A DNA stretch of 32,732 nt from Zobellia amurskyensis (GCF_009725985.1 NZ_RCNR01000053.1:1-32732), one strand, 5' to 3'; shown: positions 17,314-25,818, counted from the stretch's first letter. Numbers and translations are program-made. The notes: generated by a model from the letters alone, not told the origin.

Positions 17314-17329
17314 AACAGACTTGTCTGTT
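17314..17329. promoter_or_regulatory. Palindromic TetR operator
   Basis: AACAGAC, two T, GTCTGTT: a perfect 7-bp inverted repeat 26 nt upstream of the TetR ATG and about 10 nt after the -7 element. TetR-family repressors commonly bind such 14-20 bp palindromes over their own promoter, so autorepression and control of the following DUF1348 gene is the natural reading. Confidence 0.7.
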
Positions 17330-17355
17330 TTGAAAAGTCCTACTATCTTTAACTC

Positions 17356-17922
17356 ATGGTAAAAGAGAGTGTAAAGGACAAAATTATCCTGACGGCATCC
17401 GAGCTTTTTTATATGGACGGCTACAATCAAACAGGAATCAATAAGATTTTAGAAGTAGCCAAAGTTTCAAAAGACAGTATGTACAGGCATTTTAAATCTA
17501 AAGAGGCTATTGCAGTTGCGTATTTAGAGAGACAACATAAAATGGTCATGTTTGAATCATTAAGATATATGAGTAACGCTCAGCCCGGGAATGATGCTGT
17601 TCTTGCGCTATTTGATTTTTTACTCAATTGGTTAGAACAATCAGGATTTAGAGGATGCGGGTTTCAGAATATATTTACGGATATACCCAAAAACCAGACT
17701 TCTATAAAAGAGATGGTCTGTATGAGTAAAAATGAAATTCGCAAACTTATTAATAATGAATTAGAAAAAATTGAACCAAACAACCCGAACGTAAAGGAAT
17801 TGAGCGATGAAGTTTTGGTTCTTTGGGAAGGCGCAATTATACTTTCTCAAATTCAAAAAAACAATTGGCCTATTGTTACGGCCAGAAACGCATGCGAAAA
17901 ACTATTAAACCACCAACATTAA
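17356..17922 (+). CDS. TetR/AcrR-family transcriptional regulator
   Basis: A 188-residue repressor-type regulator. The N-terminal helix-turn-helix (about 6-53) reads KIILTASELFYMDGYNQTGI then KILEVAKVSKDSMYRHFKSK, the classic TetR DNA-binding pattern with YRHFKSKE. The C-terminal ligand domain contains SGFRGCGFQNIFTDIP (about 95-110), resembling the RGC motif of NemR-like regulators in which a Cys can sense reactive compounds; the Cys here is at residue 100 or close to it. The palindrome at 17314-17329 is its likely operator. The DUF1348 gene starts 47 nt downstream on the same strand with no terminator between, so the two probably form an operon. A response to an electrophile or similar small molecule is inference. 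Confidence 0.92.
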   Translation: MVKESVKDKIILTASELFYMDGYNQTGINKILEVAKVSKDSMYRHFKSKEAIAVAYLERQHKMVMFESLRYMSNAQPGNDAVLALFDFLLNWLEQSGFRGCGFQNIFTDIPKNQTSIKEMVCMSKNEIRKLINNELEKIEPNNPNVKELSDEVLVLWEGAIILSQIQKNNWPIVTARNACEKLLNHQH

Positions 17923-17969
17923 TTTATAACTGCCATACAGATTCTTCTGTATTTTAACATCGTTACATT

Positions 17970-18419
17970 GTGAAACAGCCAACATTAATACTACCTCCTT
18001 TTACCCTTGAAACTGCCAAACAAAAAGTTCAAATAATTGAAGATGCTTGGAACTCAAAAAATCCAATTGAGATTTCCTCGGCCTATTCAAAAGATAGCAA
18101 ATGGTACGCTAATGAATTTACTCTTCTAAGCGGCCGCAAAGAAATTCAAGAGTTTTTAAAAAGTAAATGGGAAAAAGAACTGGATTTTGAAGTAACTAAA
18201 AGATACTGGGCCCATACCGATAACAGTATCGCCGTTCAGTTTGATTATGATTACAGAATTGAAAATGGACAATGGTATTGTTCCTATGGAAATGAAATCT
18301 TTGAATTTGATGAAGAAGGACTCGTAAAAAATTGTCTTATAAGAATCTATCATTCTACTATTGATGATAGCGAAAGGCCTTTATCCCAAAATTTGGTGGA
18401 AATCATGCAAAATATATAA
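17970..18419 (+). CDS. DUF1348 / NTF2-like (SnoaL-fold) protein
   Basis: A 149-residue cytosolic protein of the DUF1348 family with the NTF2-like cone-shaped fold. Family marks visible are AWNSKNPIEISSAYSKDSKW (27-46), LLSGRKEIQEFLKSKWEKEL (55-74), RYWAHTDNSIAVQFDYDY (79-96) and GQWYCSYGNEIFEFDEEGL (100-118). The usual WRNRxEF signature is altered to WYANEF. The start is GTG at 17970; no in-frame ATG lies upstream after the TetR stop, and this start keeps the whole family N-terminus. Genes of this family often sit beside TetR regulators, as here. No enzymatic activity is established for the family to my knowledge. Confidence 0.88.
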   Translation: MKQPTLILPPFTLETAKQKVQIIEDAWNSKNPIEISSAYSKDSKWYANEFTLLSGRKEIQEFLKSKWEKELDFEVTKRYWAHTDNSIAVQFDYDYRIENGQWYCSYGNEIFEFDEEGLVKNCLIRIYHSTIDDSERPLSQNLVEIMQNI

Positions 18420-18653
18420 CACACTTAAAATTCGATAGGGCACACTATTGCCATTCATAACCTGTACTATAGGGGCGTAAATAAAAAAAGTATTTCAGCT
18501 TTCTTAAAACAAATGAGACGCTGGCGCATTAATATCACTTTAACGTGGTAGATGTTGGTTACCTTTTCTATTTACGACTAAGAAAATGTGAGAAACAGAC
18601 GCTAATAAGTGGCTTTCACAAAACCTAAAAACAAACAGTATAGAAATTACACT

Positions 18654-19643
18654 ATGAAAAAAATAGCTATAAACGGTATGGGCCGAATAGGCCGAACCGC
18701 ATTAAAAGTAATTCTTGAAACTCCGGAACTAGATGTAGTTGCGGTAAATGATATTGCTTCAATTGAAAACATTGCTTACTTATTAGAGTTTGACAGTGTA
18801 CACGGAAAGTTTGAAAAATCGGTCGAGTTTGAAGACGGTAAACTTATTGTAGATGGTAAGACCATAAAATTTTTCAACGAAAGAAATCCGGAAGACCTTC
18901 CTTGGAAAGAACTAGATATAGATGTTGTAATTGAAAGTACCGGTATTTTTACCAAATATGATGATGCCGATAGACATATTAAAGCTGGAGCGAAAACCGT
19001 AGTTCTTTCAGGTCCTGCCAAGAGCCCGGAAATACCAACTGTTGTACATGGTGTAAATTCTGAAGACGGGAAAACAAGTATTTTCTCTTGTGCCAGTTGT
19101 ACCACAAATAATATTAGTCCAATTATAGAGATTATAGGTAGACGTGTGGGTATCAAAAAAGCCATTATGACAACCATTCATGCGGATACCAGCTCTAACG
19201 CTATGGTAGATTCTCCTAATAAAGGAAACTTTAGAATGGGACGTTCCGGTATAAATAACCTAATACCTACCACCACAGGTGCGGCTGTAGCAACCACTAA
19301 AGCACTTCCTGAATATGTAGGTAAGTTTGATGGTATGGCTGTTCGTGTTCCTGTAGCTGTTGGTTCTATTTCTGATATTACCATTGTTACAGAAAAAACG
19401 GTTACTGCTGAAGAAATCAATAAAATATTGGAAGAAGAAGCACAAACGGACCGTTACAAGAAAGTCTTACAAACAACATATGCTCCGTTAGTATCTACTG
19501 ATATTATCAAAAGTCCTTACGGGTCTATTGCCGATTTATCTTTAACTAAGGTTGTAGATGGTGACTTGCTTAAAGTATTGGCATGGTACGATAACGAATG
19601 GGGATTCACCAACCAAATGGTGCGACAAATATTGAGTTTATAA
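18654..19643 (+). CDS. gap: Type I glyceraldehyde-3-phosphate dehydrogenase
   Basis: A 329-residue GAPDH that oxidises glyceraldehyde 3-phosphate to 1,3-bisphosphoglycerate with NAD(P)+. I start at the ATG at 18654 (MKKIAINGMGRIGR), which places the Rossmann GxGxxG at 8-13; an upstream GTG at 18609 would add 15 residues not found in the family. Asp33 (AVND) favours NAD+. The catalytic Cys149 is in SCASCTTNN, with His176 in TTIHADT, Arg231 in DGMAVRVP, and the C-terminal WYDNEWGF. The helix after His176 is unusual: HADTSSNAMVDSPNKG where most enzymes have HA(Y/T)TxxQxxxDxP. The C-terminal half (VGSISDITIVTEK) belongs to the branch common in Bacteroidota. It may not be the only GAPDH of the cell. 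A strong terminator follows. Confidence 0.93.
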   Translation: MKKIAINGMGRIGRTALKVILETPELDVVAVNDIASIENIAYLLEFDSVHGKFEKSVEFEDGKLIVDGKTIKFFNERNPEDLPWKELDIDVVIESTGIFTKYDDADRHIKAGAKTVVLSGPAKSPEIPTVVHGVNSEDGKTSIFSCASCTTNNISPIIEIIGRRVGIKKAIMTTIHADTSSNAMVDSPNKGNFRMGRSGINNLIPTTTGAAVATTKALPEYVGKFDGMAVRVPVAVGSISDITIVTEKTVTAEEINKILEEEAQTDRYKKVLQTTYAPLVSTDIIKSPYGSIADLSLTKVVDGDLLKVLAWYDNEWGFTNQMVRQILSL

Positions 19644-19687
19644 ATACATTATAAAGTAGCTTTTACAATGGCTACTCTTCATATACT

Positions 19688-19722
19688 AAACTGGTCAAGC
19701 TTCTATAGTTTGACCAGTTTTT
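19688..19722 (+). terminator. Intrinsic terminator after gap
   Basis: AAACTGGTCAA (19688-19698) pairs with TTGACCAGTTT (19710-19720), an 11-bp stem with an 11-nt loop, followed by further T residues. It ends 45-79 nt after the GAPDH stop. A smaller hairpin AGTAGC/GCTACT (19655-19676) lies just before it. Confidence 0.85.
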
Positions 19723-19777
19723 ACATTATACCCCCTTTTTCTTTTTCGTAATTTGAACCCATCTTAAATTTCAAATT

Positions 19778-20872
19778 TTGAAGAAGTCGCTTTATTTAGG
19801 AGTTCTGTTCATACTTACAAATTGCTTTATGAACGCACAATCCATACAAAAAGAATCTTGGGGAACCGCAAAAGGTAAAGAGGTTTCACTCTATACGATT
19901 ACCAATGCCAATGGTATGAAAATGCAGATTATGAATTTGGGCTGCATTATTACATCGCTTTTTGTACCGGACAAAAACGGAGAATTAGACGATGTAGTTT
20001 TGGGTTTTGATAATTTACAGGACTACTTAAATGGCCACCCTAGCTTTGGTACAACTGTTGGCCGTTATGCCAACCGAATTAAAAATGCCAAATTTGTAAT
20101 GAACGATTCTGTTTACAAACTTACCGTAGCAGGAGATGGCACTGCACTTCATGGAGGTAATGAATTTCAAGATGCCGTTTGGGATGCTGAACTAATTTCT
20201 ACTGAAAATGGAGAGGGCTTAAAATTCCATTACTTATCGAAAGACGGCTCGCATGGTTTTCCCGGAAATTTGGATGTTTATGCCACTTACCTTTTAACCA
20301 AAGACAATGCTATTTATATAACCTTCCAAGCCGAAACCGATAAAGACACCCATGTGAGCATGACCAACCACAGCTACTTTAACCTTAATGGAGCTAAAGA
20401 ATTGATTTACGACCATAAAGTGATGATTGATGCGGACACCTATACTGAATTTGACGAAGACATTACTCCCTCTGGGAAATTACCACCTTTAAAAGGTACC
20501 GCTTGGGACTTGTCCACAATGACTCGTTTAGGAGATAAAATTCACGATATTCCCTTAAATGGCTATCATCATTGTTATGTTTTAAATAAAGAGGCTGGAG
20601 AGATGAAAAAAGCAGCAGAAGTTATTGAACCCAATTCTGGTCGTAAACTAGAAGTATTCACAACACAACCAGGAATAACCGTTTATGCCAGTAACGGACT
20701 GGAAGATATTACTGGCAAATATGGTATTGCTTATAGACCCCATATGGCCATCTGTTTAGAAACACAAGATTTGCCGGATGCTATGAATCACCCTAACTTT
20801 CCCTCTACCCTATTAAAACCAGGTGAAAAGTATTCAGAAACTATTGTTTATGATTTTGGGGTTGTGGAGTAA
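19778..20872 (+). CDS. galM: Secreted aldose 1-epimerase (galactose mutarotase)
   Basis: A 364-residue mutarotase interconverting alpha and beta aldoses. The start is TTG at 19778; no in-frame ATG lies between it and the previous terminator, and this start yields a proper signal peptide (MKKSLYLGVLFILTN, cleavage near MNAQ, residue 20), so the enzyme acts in the periplasm. Catalytic residues: His125 in ALHGGN, His198 in TNHSYFNLNG and Glu328 in CLETQDLPDAMNHP. The usual G(Y/F)DH motif, whose Asp lines the active site in characterised GalM enzymes, reads GYHH here (His264 in place of Asp). Length is normal once the signal peptide is allowed for. It follows gap on the same strand but behind a terminator. 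It faces the fasciclin gene convergently, 31 nt away. Confidence 0.93.
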   Translation: MKKSLYLGVLFILTNCFMNAQSIQKESWGTAKGKEVSLYTITNANGMKMQIMNLGCIITSLFVPDKNGELDDVVLGFDNLQDYLNGHPSFGTTVGRYANRIKNAKFVMNDSVYKLTVAGDGTALHGGNEFQDAVWDAELISTENGEGLKFHYLSKDGSHGFPGNLDVYATYLLTKDNAIYITFQAETDKDTHVSMTNHSYFNLNGAKELIYDHKVMIDADTYTEFDEDITPSGKLPPLKGTAWDLSTMTRLGDKIHDIPLNGYHHCYVLNKEAGEMKKAAEVIEPNSGRKLEVFTTQPGITVYASNGLEDITGKYGIAYRPHMAICLETQDLPDAMNHPNFPSTLLKPGEKYSETIVYDFGVVE

Positions 20873-20884
20873 TGGACGTTGTTC

Positions 20885-20903
20885 TTTAAGTTACTAACTT
20901 AAA
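20885..20903. terminator. Hairpin between convergent galM and fasciclin genes
   Basis: TTTAAGTT and AACTTAAA form a perfect 8-bp AT-rich stem with a 3-nt loop, filling most of the 31-nt gap between two convergent stop codons. It is symmetrical, so it could act on both strands, but neither side has a proper T-run. Confidence 0.4.
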
Positions 20904-22025
20904 TTAATCAATCAGTAAAAGGGCTTTTTGAGGGATCAGAATCTTGTCAATAGTATGGATGACCCCGTTTGAAGCTTCCATATCAAACTCAACAAAATTC
21001 GTTTTGAACTCGGAGGCATCTTGAAGCGCTAAACCTGCCGCACCTTCAATCACCTCTACAGCATCATCTTCAACTAAAGTAGGTAATACTCCTATTTTCA
21101 AGTCATTACGAGCTACAACCGCTTCTACTACATGACCTAAAATAATTTCTTTTAGCGCCTGCTTTTCCAAAATATTAGTGAAATCCGCAAAAGAATTATA
21201 ATCATTCCCAAGCGTTGAAAACAACTTTTCTATTGCCGCATTTGTTGGTGCAAAAACCGTATAATCCCCTTCATTGAACCTACTTTCCAATCCAGCTTCT
21301 TTAATGCCTTCTGCAAACATAGAAAGCTCATCAGTTTCATTAATCAAATCGATCAAAGAGGCTTTTGGGAATAAATCCGCAAGAACGGAATCCGGTATCA
21401 GAACCTTATCTATAATGTGGATAACGCCGTTGGCAACTTCAATATCCGCAGTAGTTATTCTGGCTTTTATCTGTGTAGTATCAATAATATAGACATCGCC
21501 ATCTACCGTAATTTTAATTTCTTCGGATTGTAAAGTCTCCAAAACGGAACCGTTAGAAAGTTCAGTAGAGAAATTAGCCCCTCCTATAATTGCGTGATAC
21601 TTTAGTACTTGTGCTAGAATTTCCTTTTCTAAGGCTTCATCAAAATCAAGAACGTTAGTGTACTCTTTTAACGAGCTTAGAAATTCCGTAAACGCTTCAT
21701 TGCTCGGCACAAAAAATGTAACCTTACCGCTTTCATCAGAAAGCATTTCTTCAAGCGTATCGTCAATGGCGTCCAAAGCTTCGGCGGACATGGTTAGACT
21801 ATCTTCGGATTGAATAAACTCCGCTGCGTTCAGCAATGTCTCATCCGGAGCTACTTCCTTTGGAATTTCATCTGCAGGTTCCTCGGTCTTATCCTCTTCT
21901 TTACTTATTTCATTTTCAACATCATCAGCAATATCACTTCCCTTTGAACAACTTATAGCCATTGATATACCCAAAACGAGCATGCCCAAGTTTTTAAGAA
22001 ATCTTCTTGTAATTATCATTTTCAT
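20904..22025 (-). CDS. Lipoprotein with two fasciclin (FAS1) domains
   Basis: A 373-residue lipoprotein with lipobox AISC (Cys26). An acidic linker (about 30-60, rich in Glu and Asp) precedes two FAS1 domains at about 62-210 and 220-370. Each shows the FAS1 pattern: FFVPSNEAFTEFL and later ANGVIHIIDKVLIPDSV in the first, VFAPTNAAIEKLF and SNGVIHTIDKILIPQKA in the second. FAS1 domains mediate adhesion or protein contacts on the cell surface. It is the last of three minus-strand lipoprotein genes, 110 nt after the cytochrome peroxidase gene. An ATG two codons inside the frame could also serve as start; it would keep the signal peptide. Confidence 0.93.
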   Translation of the reverse strand: MKMIITRRFLKNLGMLVLGISMAISCSKGSDIADDVENEISKEEDKTEEPADEIPKEVAPDETLLNAAEFIQSEDSLTMSAEALDAIDDTLEEMLSDESGKVTFFVPSNEAFTEFLSSLKEYTNVLDFDEALEKEILAQVLKYHAIIGGANFSTELSNGSVLETLQSEEIKITVDGDVYIIDTTQIKARITTADIEVANGVIHIIDKVLIPDSVLADLFPKASLIDLINETDELSMFAEGIKEAGLESRFNEGDYTVFAPTNAAIEKLFSTLGNDYNSFADFTNILEKQALKEIILGHVVEAVVARNDLKIGVLPTLVEDDAVEVIEGAAGLALQDASEFKTNFVEFDMEASNGVIHTIDKILIPQKALLLID

Positions 22026-22135
22026 AGCGGTTTTAACTGGGGCACAAATTAGTGCTTTATTAAAAAGACAACTCGTGCTTTTCTTTAATTCTAGGTTAGC
22101 TAAACTTTAAATTTATAGCAATAAAACCTATGGAT

Positions 22136-23983
22136 TTACGACGTGGCATCTGCCAATTGAGGCGTATCTTCCCCCTCTACATTCGTGTCCGACAAGGTTT
22201 TTAAAAATGCGATAATGGCTTTTTGTTCTTCGTCCGTTAAATCCAACTCATCAAAAGGCAAGGTTTGGTGTTCTAGGTCAAAACCCATTCCGCCACCACC
22301 GCCTTTGTTATAGAAATCCATAACCTCTTCCAACGTTTTGTAAACTCCGTTATGCATGTAAGGAGCAGTAAACTCTGCATTACGAACGGTTGGTGTTTTA
22401 AACATCCCCATATGCTCTGGTTTTTTATATCGCCAGTAGAAACCTAAATCATCATCTAAAGTCTTGTTTTCTTTGGTTTCCGGAACTCCAATGACCTCTT
22501 TTTCCGTTTCGGCATAAAAAGGGGGTACCGTACCGTTTGTTAAAGGCATAAAATGACAGGTGGCACAAAGTGCTTTCCCCATAAACAGGTTCATACCCAA
22601 CTTTTCTTCGGAAGTAAACGAATCTTCCTCGGCCCTCATATTTTTATCAAACTTGGAGTCGAAGCCATTTAAAGTGGATATGTAAGATGAAATAGCTTTG
22701 ATAATATCATTGTTCCTGTTTGATATTCTACCAAAAGCATCCTCAAACAAAACATGGTAGGTAGTATCCTTTAAAATATCCGTAGAAAACTCATGAACAC
22801 CTGTGTTGAATTCTTGCTTGTTATTAAATACCGATGATATCTGATCCAAGATATTCTCTGCCCGACCATCCCAAAAAAAGCTTTTTTGAAAGGCCGAATT
22901 TATTAAAGTTGGTGCATTGCGTTGCAGCGGACTCCCGTTATTACCTACATTGACCGCAATGCCATCTGTATAGGCCTTATCCGGCATATGGCAGGTAACG
23001 CAGGCCATTTTACCAGACTGCGATAAATTAGGGTCTAGAAACAATTTCTTACCTAAAGCAATCTGCTTTTCAGAAGGGTTTCTATTGACTGGCGGGGTAA
23101 AATATTCAACATTAAAAGCATCCTTTTCAAAGAAAGTAGGTGCGTCAAAATTAAAAGGCTTGTTGTTTACACCTTCCCATAGACCGCTTTTCTTTCTGAT
23201 GCTTACCCAATTGCGGGTAATAGGGTTCATATACTCCCGAATAAAAGTATAGCGATCAAATGAATTGAAGTCGCTGTCCTTTTCAATGAAAGCAACAGCG
23301 CGTGCTATATTCAAGTGGAATTCAGTATCTAAACCTGTATTTTTCTTTTTAATCAACTCGGATAATGTATGGTCATAGACCTCTTTTAACGCCTGTAACG
23401 ACACCACAGTTTCCGATAGACCCAACTGACTTACCGGGGTATCAAAACCGGTAATTCCTAAACTAATGATACGTAATAATTGATGGTGCGTAGCAATGAA
23501 AAATCGTTCTGAACTCAGTTTGTGCTCCGAAACATTTTGCATTAAATTGACCATTAACCCTTTAGTAAGACTAGTCTCCCGAATAAATATCTCGGGGTTT
23601 TCTCCGCCTTCATAAATAGACTCTTCTATTTTCTGAAGCCCTATTGGGTTTAGGATACGCTCCGTATCTTCTGCAAAGACAGGTAAGGCAGGTCCGTTGG
23701 CACGGTGACCAACTTCAGGATTTAAATAAGAAGCGTAGGGTTCCGCTTTTTTAAAGGCTACACGAAGCGCTATGAAGATTTTCTTTGCTTCATCACTCTC
23801 TGCATCAACTTTACTCAAGGTGCCGATTAATTCAACAGCCTCGGTCATATTTTTTTTATAGAAATTTTCGGCATAACTCCAATCGACATTATCGACCGTT
23901 TGAACCGCTGCCAGCTGGTCGTTTTGATTTTTGCAAGAAAAGAAACAAAATAGCGTAATAAAAAAGAAGAAGTATTTATACAT
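22136..23983 (-). CDS. Di-haem cytochrome c peroxidase family lipoprotein with long N-terminal extension
   Basis: A 615-residue lipoprotein (lipobox FFSC, Cys17). The C-terminal half is a bacterial di-haem peroxidase/MauG-type domain: haem sites CVTCH (328-332) and CATCH (473-477), the conserved NAPTLINSAFQKSFFWDGRA (356-375) and TPTVRNAEFTAPYMHNG (530-546), where Met543 may ligate a haem. Such enzymes reduce hydrogen peroxide or oxidise partner proteins in the periplasm. Normal members have about 350 residues; here about 300 residues of mostly helical sequence (30-300) precede the peroxidase. Part of it (FIALRVAFKKAEPYASYL, 70-87) resembles imelysin/EfeO-type iron-related helical domains, which I hold only as a possibility. 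It lies between the PhoX-like and the fasciclin genes on the same strand. Confidence 0.9.
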   Translation of the reverse strand: MYKYFFFFITLFCFFSCKNQNDQLAAVQTVDNVDWSYAENFYKKNMTEAVELIGTLSKVDAESDEAKKIFIALRVAFKKAEPYASYLNPEVGHRANGPALPVFAEDTERILNPIGLQKIEESIYEGGENPEIFIRETSLTKGLMVNLMQNVSEHKLSSERFFIATHHQLLRIISLGITGFDTPVSQLGLSETVVSLQALKEVYDHTLSELIKKKNTGLDTEFHLNIARAVAFIEKDSDFNSFDRYTFIREYMNPITRNWVSIRKKSGLWEGVNNKPFNFDAPTFFEKDAFNVEYFTPPVNRNPSEKQIALGKKLFLDPNLSQSGKMACVTCHMPDKAYTDGIAVNVGNNGSPLQRNAPTLINSAFQKSFFWDGRAENILDQISSVFNNKQEFNTGVHEFSTDILKDTTYHVLFEDAFGRISNRNNDIIKAISSYISTLNGFDSKFDKNMRAEEDSFTSEEKLGMNLFMGKALCATCHFMPLTNGTVPPFYAETEKEVIGVPETKENKTLDDDLGFYWRYKKPEHMGMFKTPTVRNAEFTAPYMHNGVYKTLEEVMDFYNKGGGGGMGFDLEHQTLPFDELDLTDEEQKAIIAFLKTLSDTNVEGEDTPQLADATS

Positions 23984-24023
23984 AACTCAAATACGTTGAT
24001 AGAAAATTATAAATAGGGAAAGA

Positions 24024-24041
24024 CCTCCATTGGTATGGAGG
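24024..24041 (-). terminator. Hairpin between the PhoX-like and cytochrome peroxidase genes
   Basis: CCTCCAT and ATGGAGG form a perfect 7-bp stem with a 4-nt loop, 26 nt past the PhoX-like stop. On the minus strand TCTTTCCC follows, a poor T-run, so it is probably an attenuator or processing site within the operon rather than a full terminator. Confidence 0.5.
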
Positions 24042-24066
24042 CCTTCTACCTTAAAAAAGTAATGTC

Positions 24067-25605
24067 TTATCTAGGCAATCCTTGTAGAATAACTATTTGC
24101 CCACCTTGGTTATCTTCTCTAGCACCAGCAGCAATTGCATCTGGATTATCAGATTCCAAATCATGGCCATCTTTGCTTTTGAAGTCATCATTCTGCCAGT
24201 AGTGAGGCTGAAGGTTCAATAGGAACGTATCATCAACACCCACTTTATCAGAAATATCAACCAATGCGCCAAACTCTCCACTGAAACCAGTACTTCCAGA
24301 TGGGTCAAGGTCGTTTCTGATTACCAATTCCAATACAACTTTAGCGTTGTTACCTTTTAAATCGGTTTGGTAGATTGCAGCGGCATGTCCCCTATCAAAA
24401 GAGTTAGGGTCTTCTTGAAGGTATACGAAGTTTTCGGTAACGGTGATGTTATCCGGACTCTGAAGTCTAGAAATGTTTCCGTCCATATTGTTCGTATCGG
24501 TGTTACCACTTACGATTTGCGTCAATTTACCCGTTAAAGGAGATTCTTCATCGAGCTCTAATTTGTAGGCTGTACCCCAATCATTGTAAGTACCTCTACC
24601 TGGACCTCTACCGGTTACTGCAAAGAATACGTTTCTAGCATTTTCTACCGAACCTTTTTGGTAATCCACATCTTCAACACGCATGAAAGCTGAAGCACCT
24701 ACTGCAACACAAGCATCTTCCATTTCGTTTTTAGTCAATTCAGCACCGTTTTCAATTTCAACAAACTCAACTTCATAAGTTTCCTGAAAAGCCAATTGAC
24801 CTTCATTATAGATAACACCTTCTTCAACGGCCATTGGGTTGATTGGGTTACCATTTGCATCTGTAGAACCAGAAGCAACTTCTTTAAATTTTAGAACATA
24901 GATTTTACCGTTGTTGAAATCGGCATCTCCGTTTTCAGAATAGTAAAGCGTAACCTGTCCTTCCGAACCTGATGAATCATCATCACCTCCTATAATAACT
25001 GTTTTACCTTTGTAAGTATCTCTTGGTAACGGTACTGCGTTTTCCCAAGAAAACTCACCCAAAGCATCAAGACCAAAATCTGCAGTTGGCGTAGGTACGG
25101 CAACGTGAGGATCAATACCTTTTACATCATAATGAAAGCTTTCAGAAGCAGAAAGGAATATATCTTTTGCTCCACCGTGAATATCTGCTTCCCACATAGT
25201 ACCTGAACATTGACGGGCAAAATCTGCAACACCAGAATTCAACAACCAATCTCCACTAACCGGGTTAAGGTTTTTATCTAAGCGAATACGACTAACCGCA
25301 TAATTGTCTTCTGCGTTTACAACGTACATATAACCATCACCATCTTTCAAGAAACCAGCACCATCTTGGGCACCCACCAATTGAAAGCCATCCTCTAAAA
25401 TATCAGTAGAACTAATTAGAGAATATGCTTTTACAAAATTGAAGTTAGAGTTGATCGCCACTAGCGGCTCAAGCTCAGATTTATTCTCGAAGATTGTTCC
25501 TTCTTCTTCACCTTGACCACCATGGCCAACGAAATTTTCTAATTTTTCACAGGATGTAGTTGCTACCAAGCCTGCCAGTAATAACATTTTGGATACTGTT
25601 TTCAT
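24067..25605 (-). CDS. PhoX-like (DUF839) lipoprotein
   Basis: A 512-residue lipoprotein. I start at the ATG at 25605, which gives a lipoprotein signal peptide with lipobox TTSC (Cys19); an upstream start would add 20 residues that spoil it. It resembles the DUF839/PhoX beta-propeller family: FARQCSGTMWEAD (129-141, the Cys region that binds iron in PhoX), SAFMRVEDVDYQKG then NVFFAVTGRGPG, and RLQSPDNITVTENFVYLQED. PhoX itself is a Ca/Fe phosphatase, but the metal-ligand set here is only partly recognisable, so activity is uncertain. It heads the three-gene lipoprotein run, with a -7 promoter element 37-44 nt upstream. Confidence 0.8.
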   Translation of the reverse strand: MKTVSKMLLLAGLVATTSCEKLENFVGHGGQGEEEGTIFENKSELEPLVAINSNFNFVKAYSLISSTDILEDGFQLVGAQDGAGFLKDGDGYMYVVNAEDNYAVSRIRLDKNLNPVSGDWLLNSGVADFARQCSGTMWEADIHGGAKDIFLSASESFHYDVKGIDPHVAVPTPTADFGLDALGEFSWENAVPLPRDTYKGKTVIIGGDDDSSGSEGQVTLYYSENGDADFNNGKIYVLKFKEVASGSTDANGNPINPMAVEEGVIYNEGQLAFQETYEVEFVEIENGAELTKNEMEDACVAVGASAFMRVEDVDYQKGSVENARNVFFAVTGRGPGRGTYNDWGTAYKLELDEESPLTGKLTQIVSGNTDTNNMDGNISRLQSPDNITVTENFVYLQEDPNSFDRGHAAAIYQTDLKGNNAKVVLELVIRNDLDPSGSTGFSGEFGALVDISDKVGVDDTFLLNLQPHYWQNDDFKSKDGHDLESDNPDAIAAGAREDNQGGQIVILQGLPR

Positions 25606-25641
25606 TTTGTTCTTTTGGTTATTTGTTATACTAATTTGGAG

Positions 25642-25649
25642 CAAAAATA
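25642..25649 (-). promoter_or_regulatory. Putative -7 element for the PhoX-like/cytochrome/fasciclin run
   Basis: The minus strand reads TATTTTTG, an exact match to TAnnTTTG, 37 nt before the ATG at 25605. A TTTG lies upstream (25663-25666), but the 13-nt spacing is shorter than the usual distance to a -33 element. Confidence 0.4.
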
Positions 25650-25818
25650 TCTTAGTAATTCTCAAACATTGTTAACTGATTATGGTGATACCTTAAACTA
25701 AAGTTCAATTTTAGGTTAAATCGTTAGCTTAACGTTACCATCTGTTTTCATTCTAAATAGTGGGTTGATTTTGGCATGAGAAATTGGTCACGGGTGAAAT
25801 AAATCTCCGTATTAGGAA

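Noticed and set aside
18609-18653. A GTG start for GAPDH 15 codons upstream
   Set aside because: The family begins at the MKKIAING position; the extra residues are not part of the fold, and the ATG at 18654 has a suitable A-rich leader.
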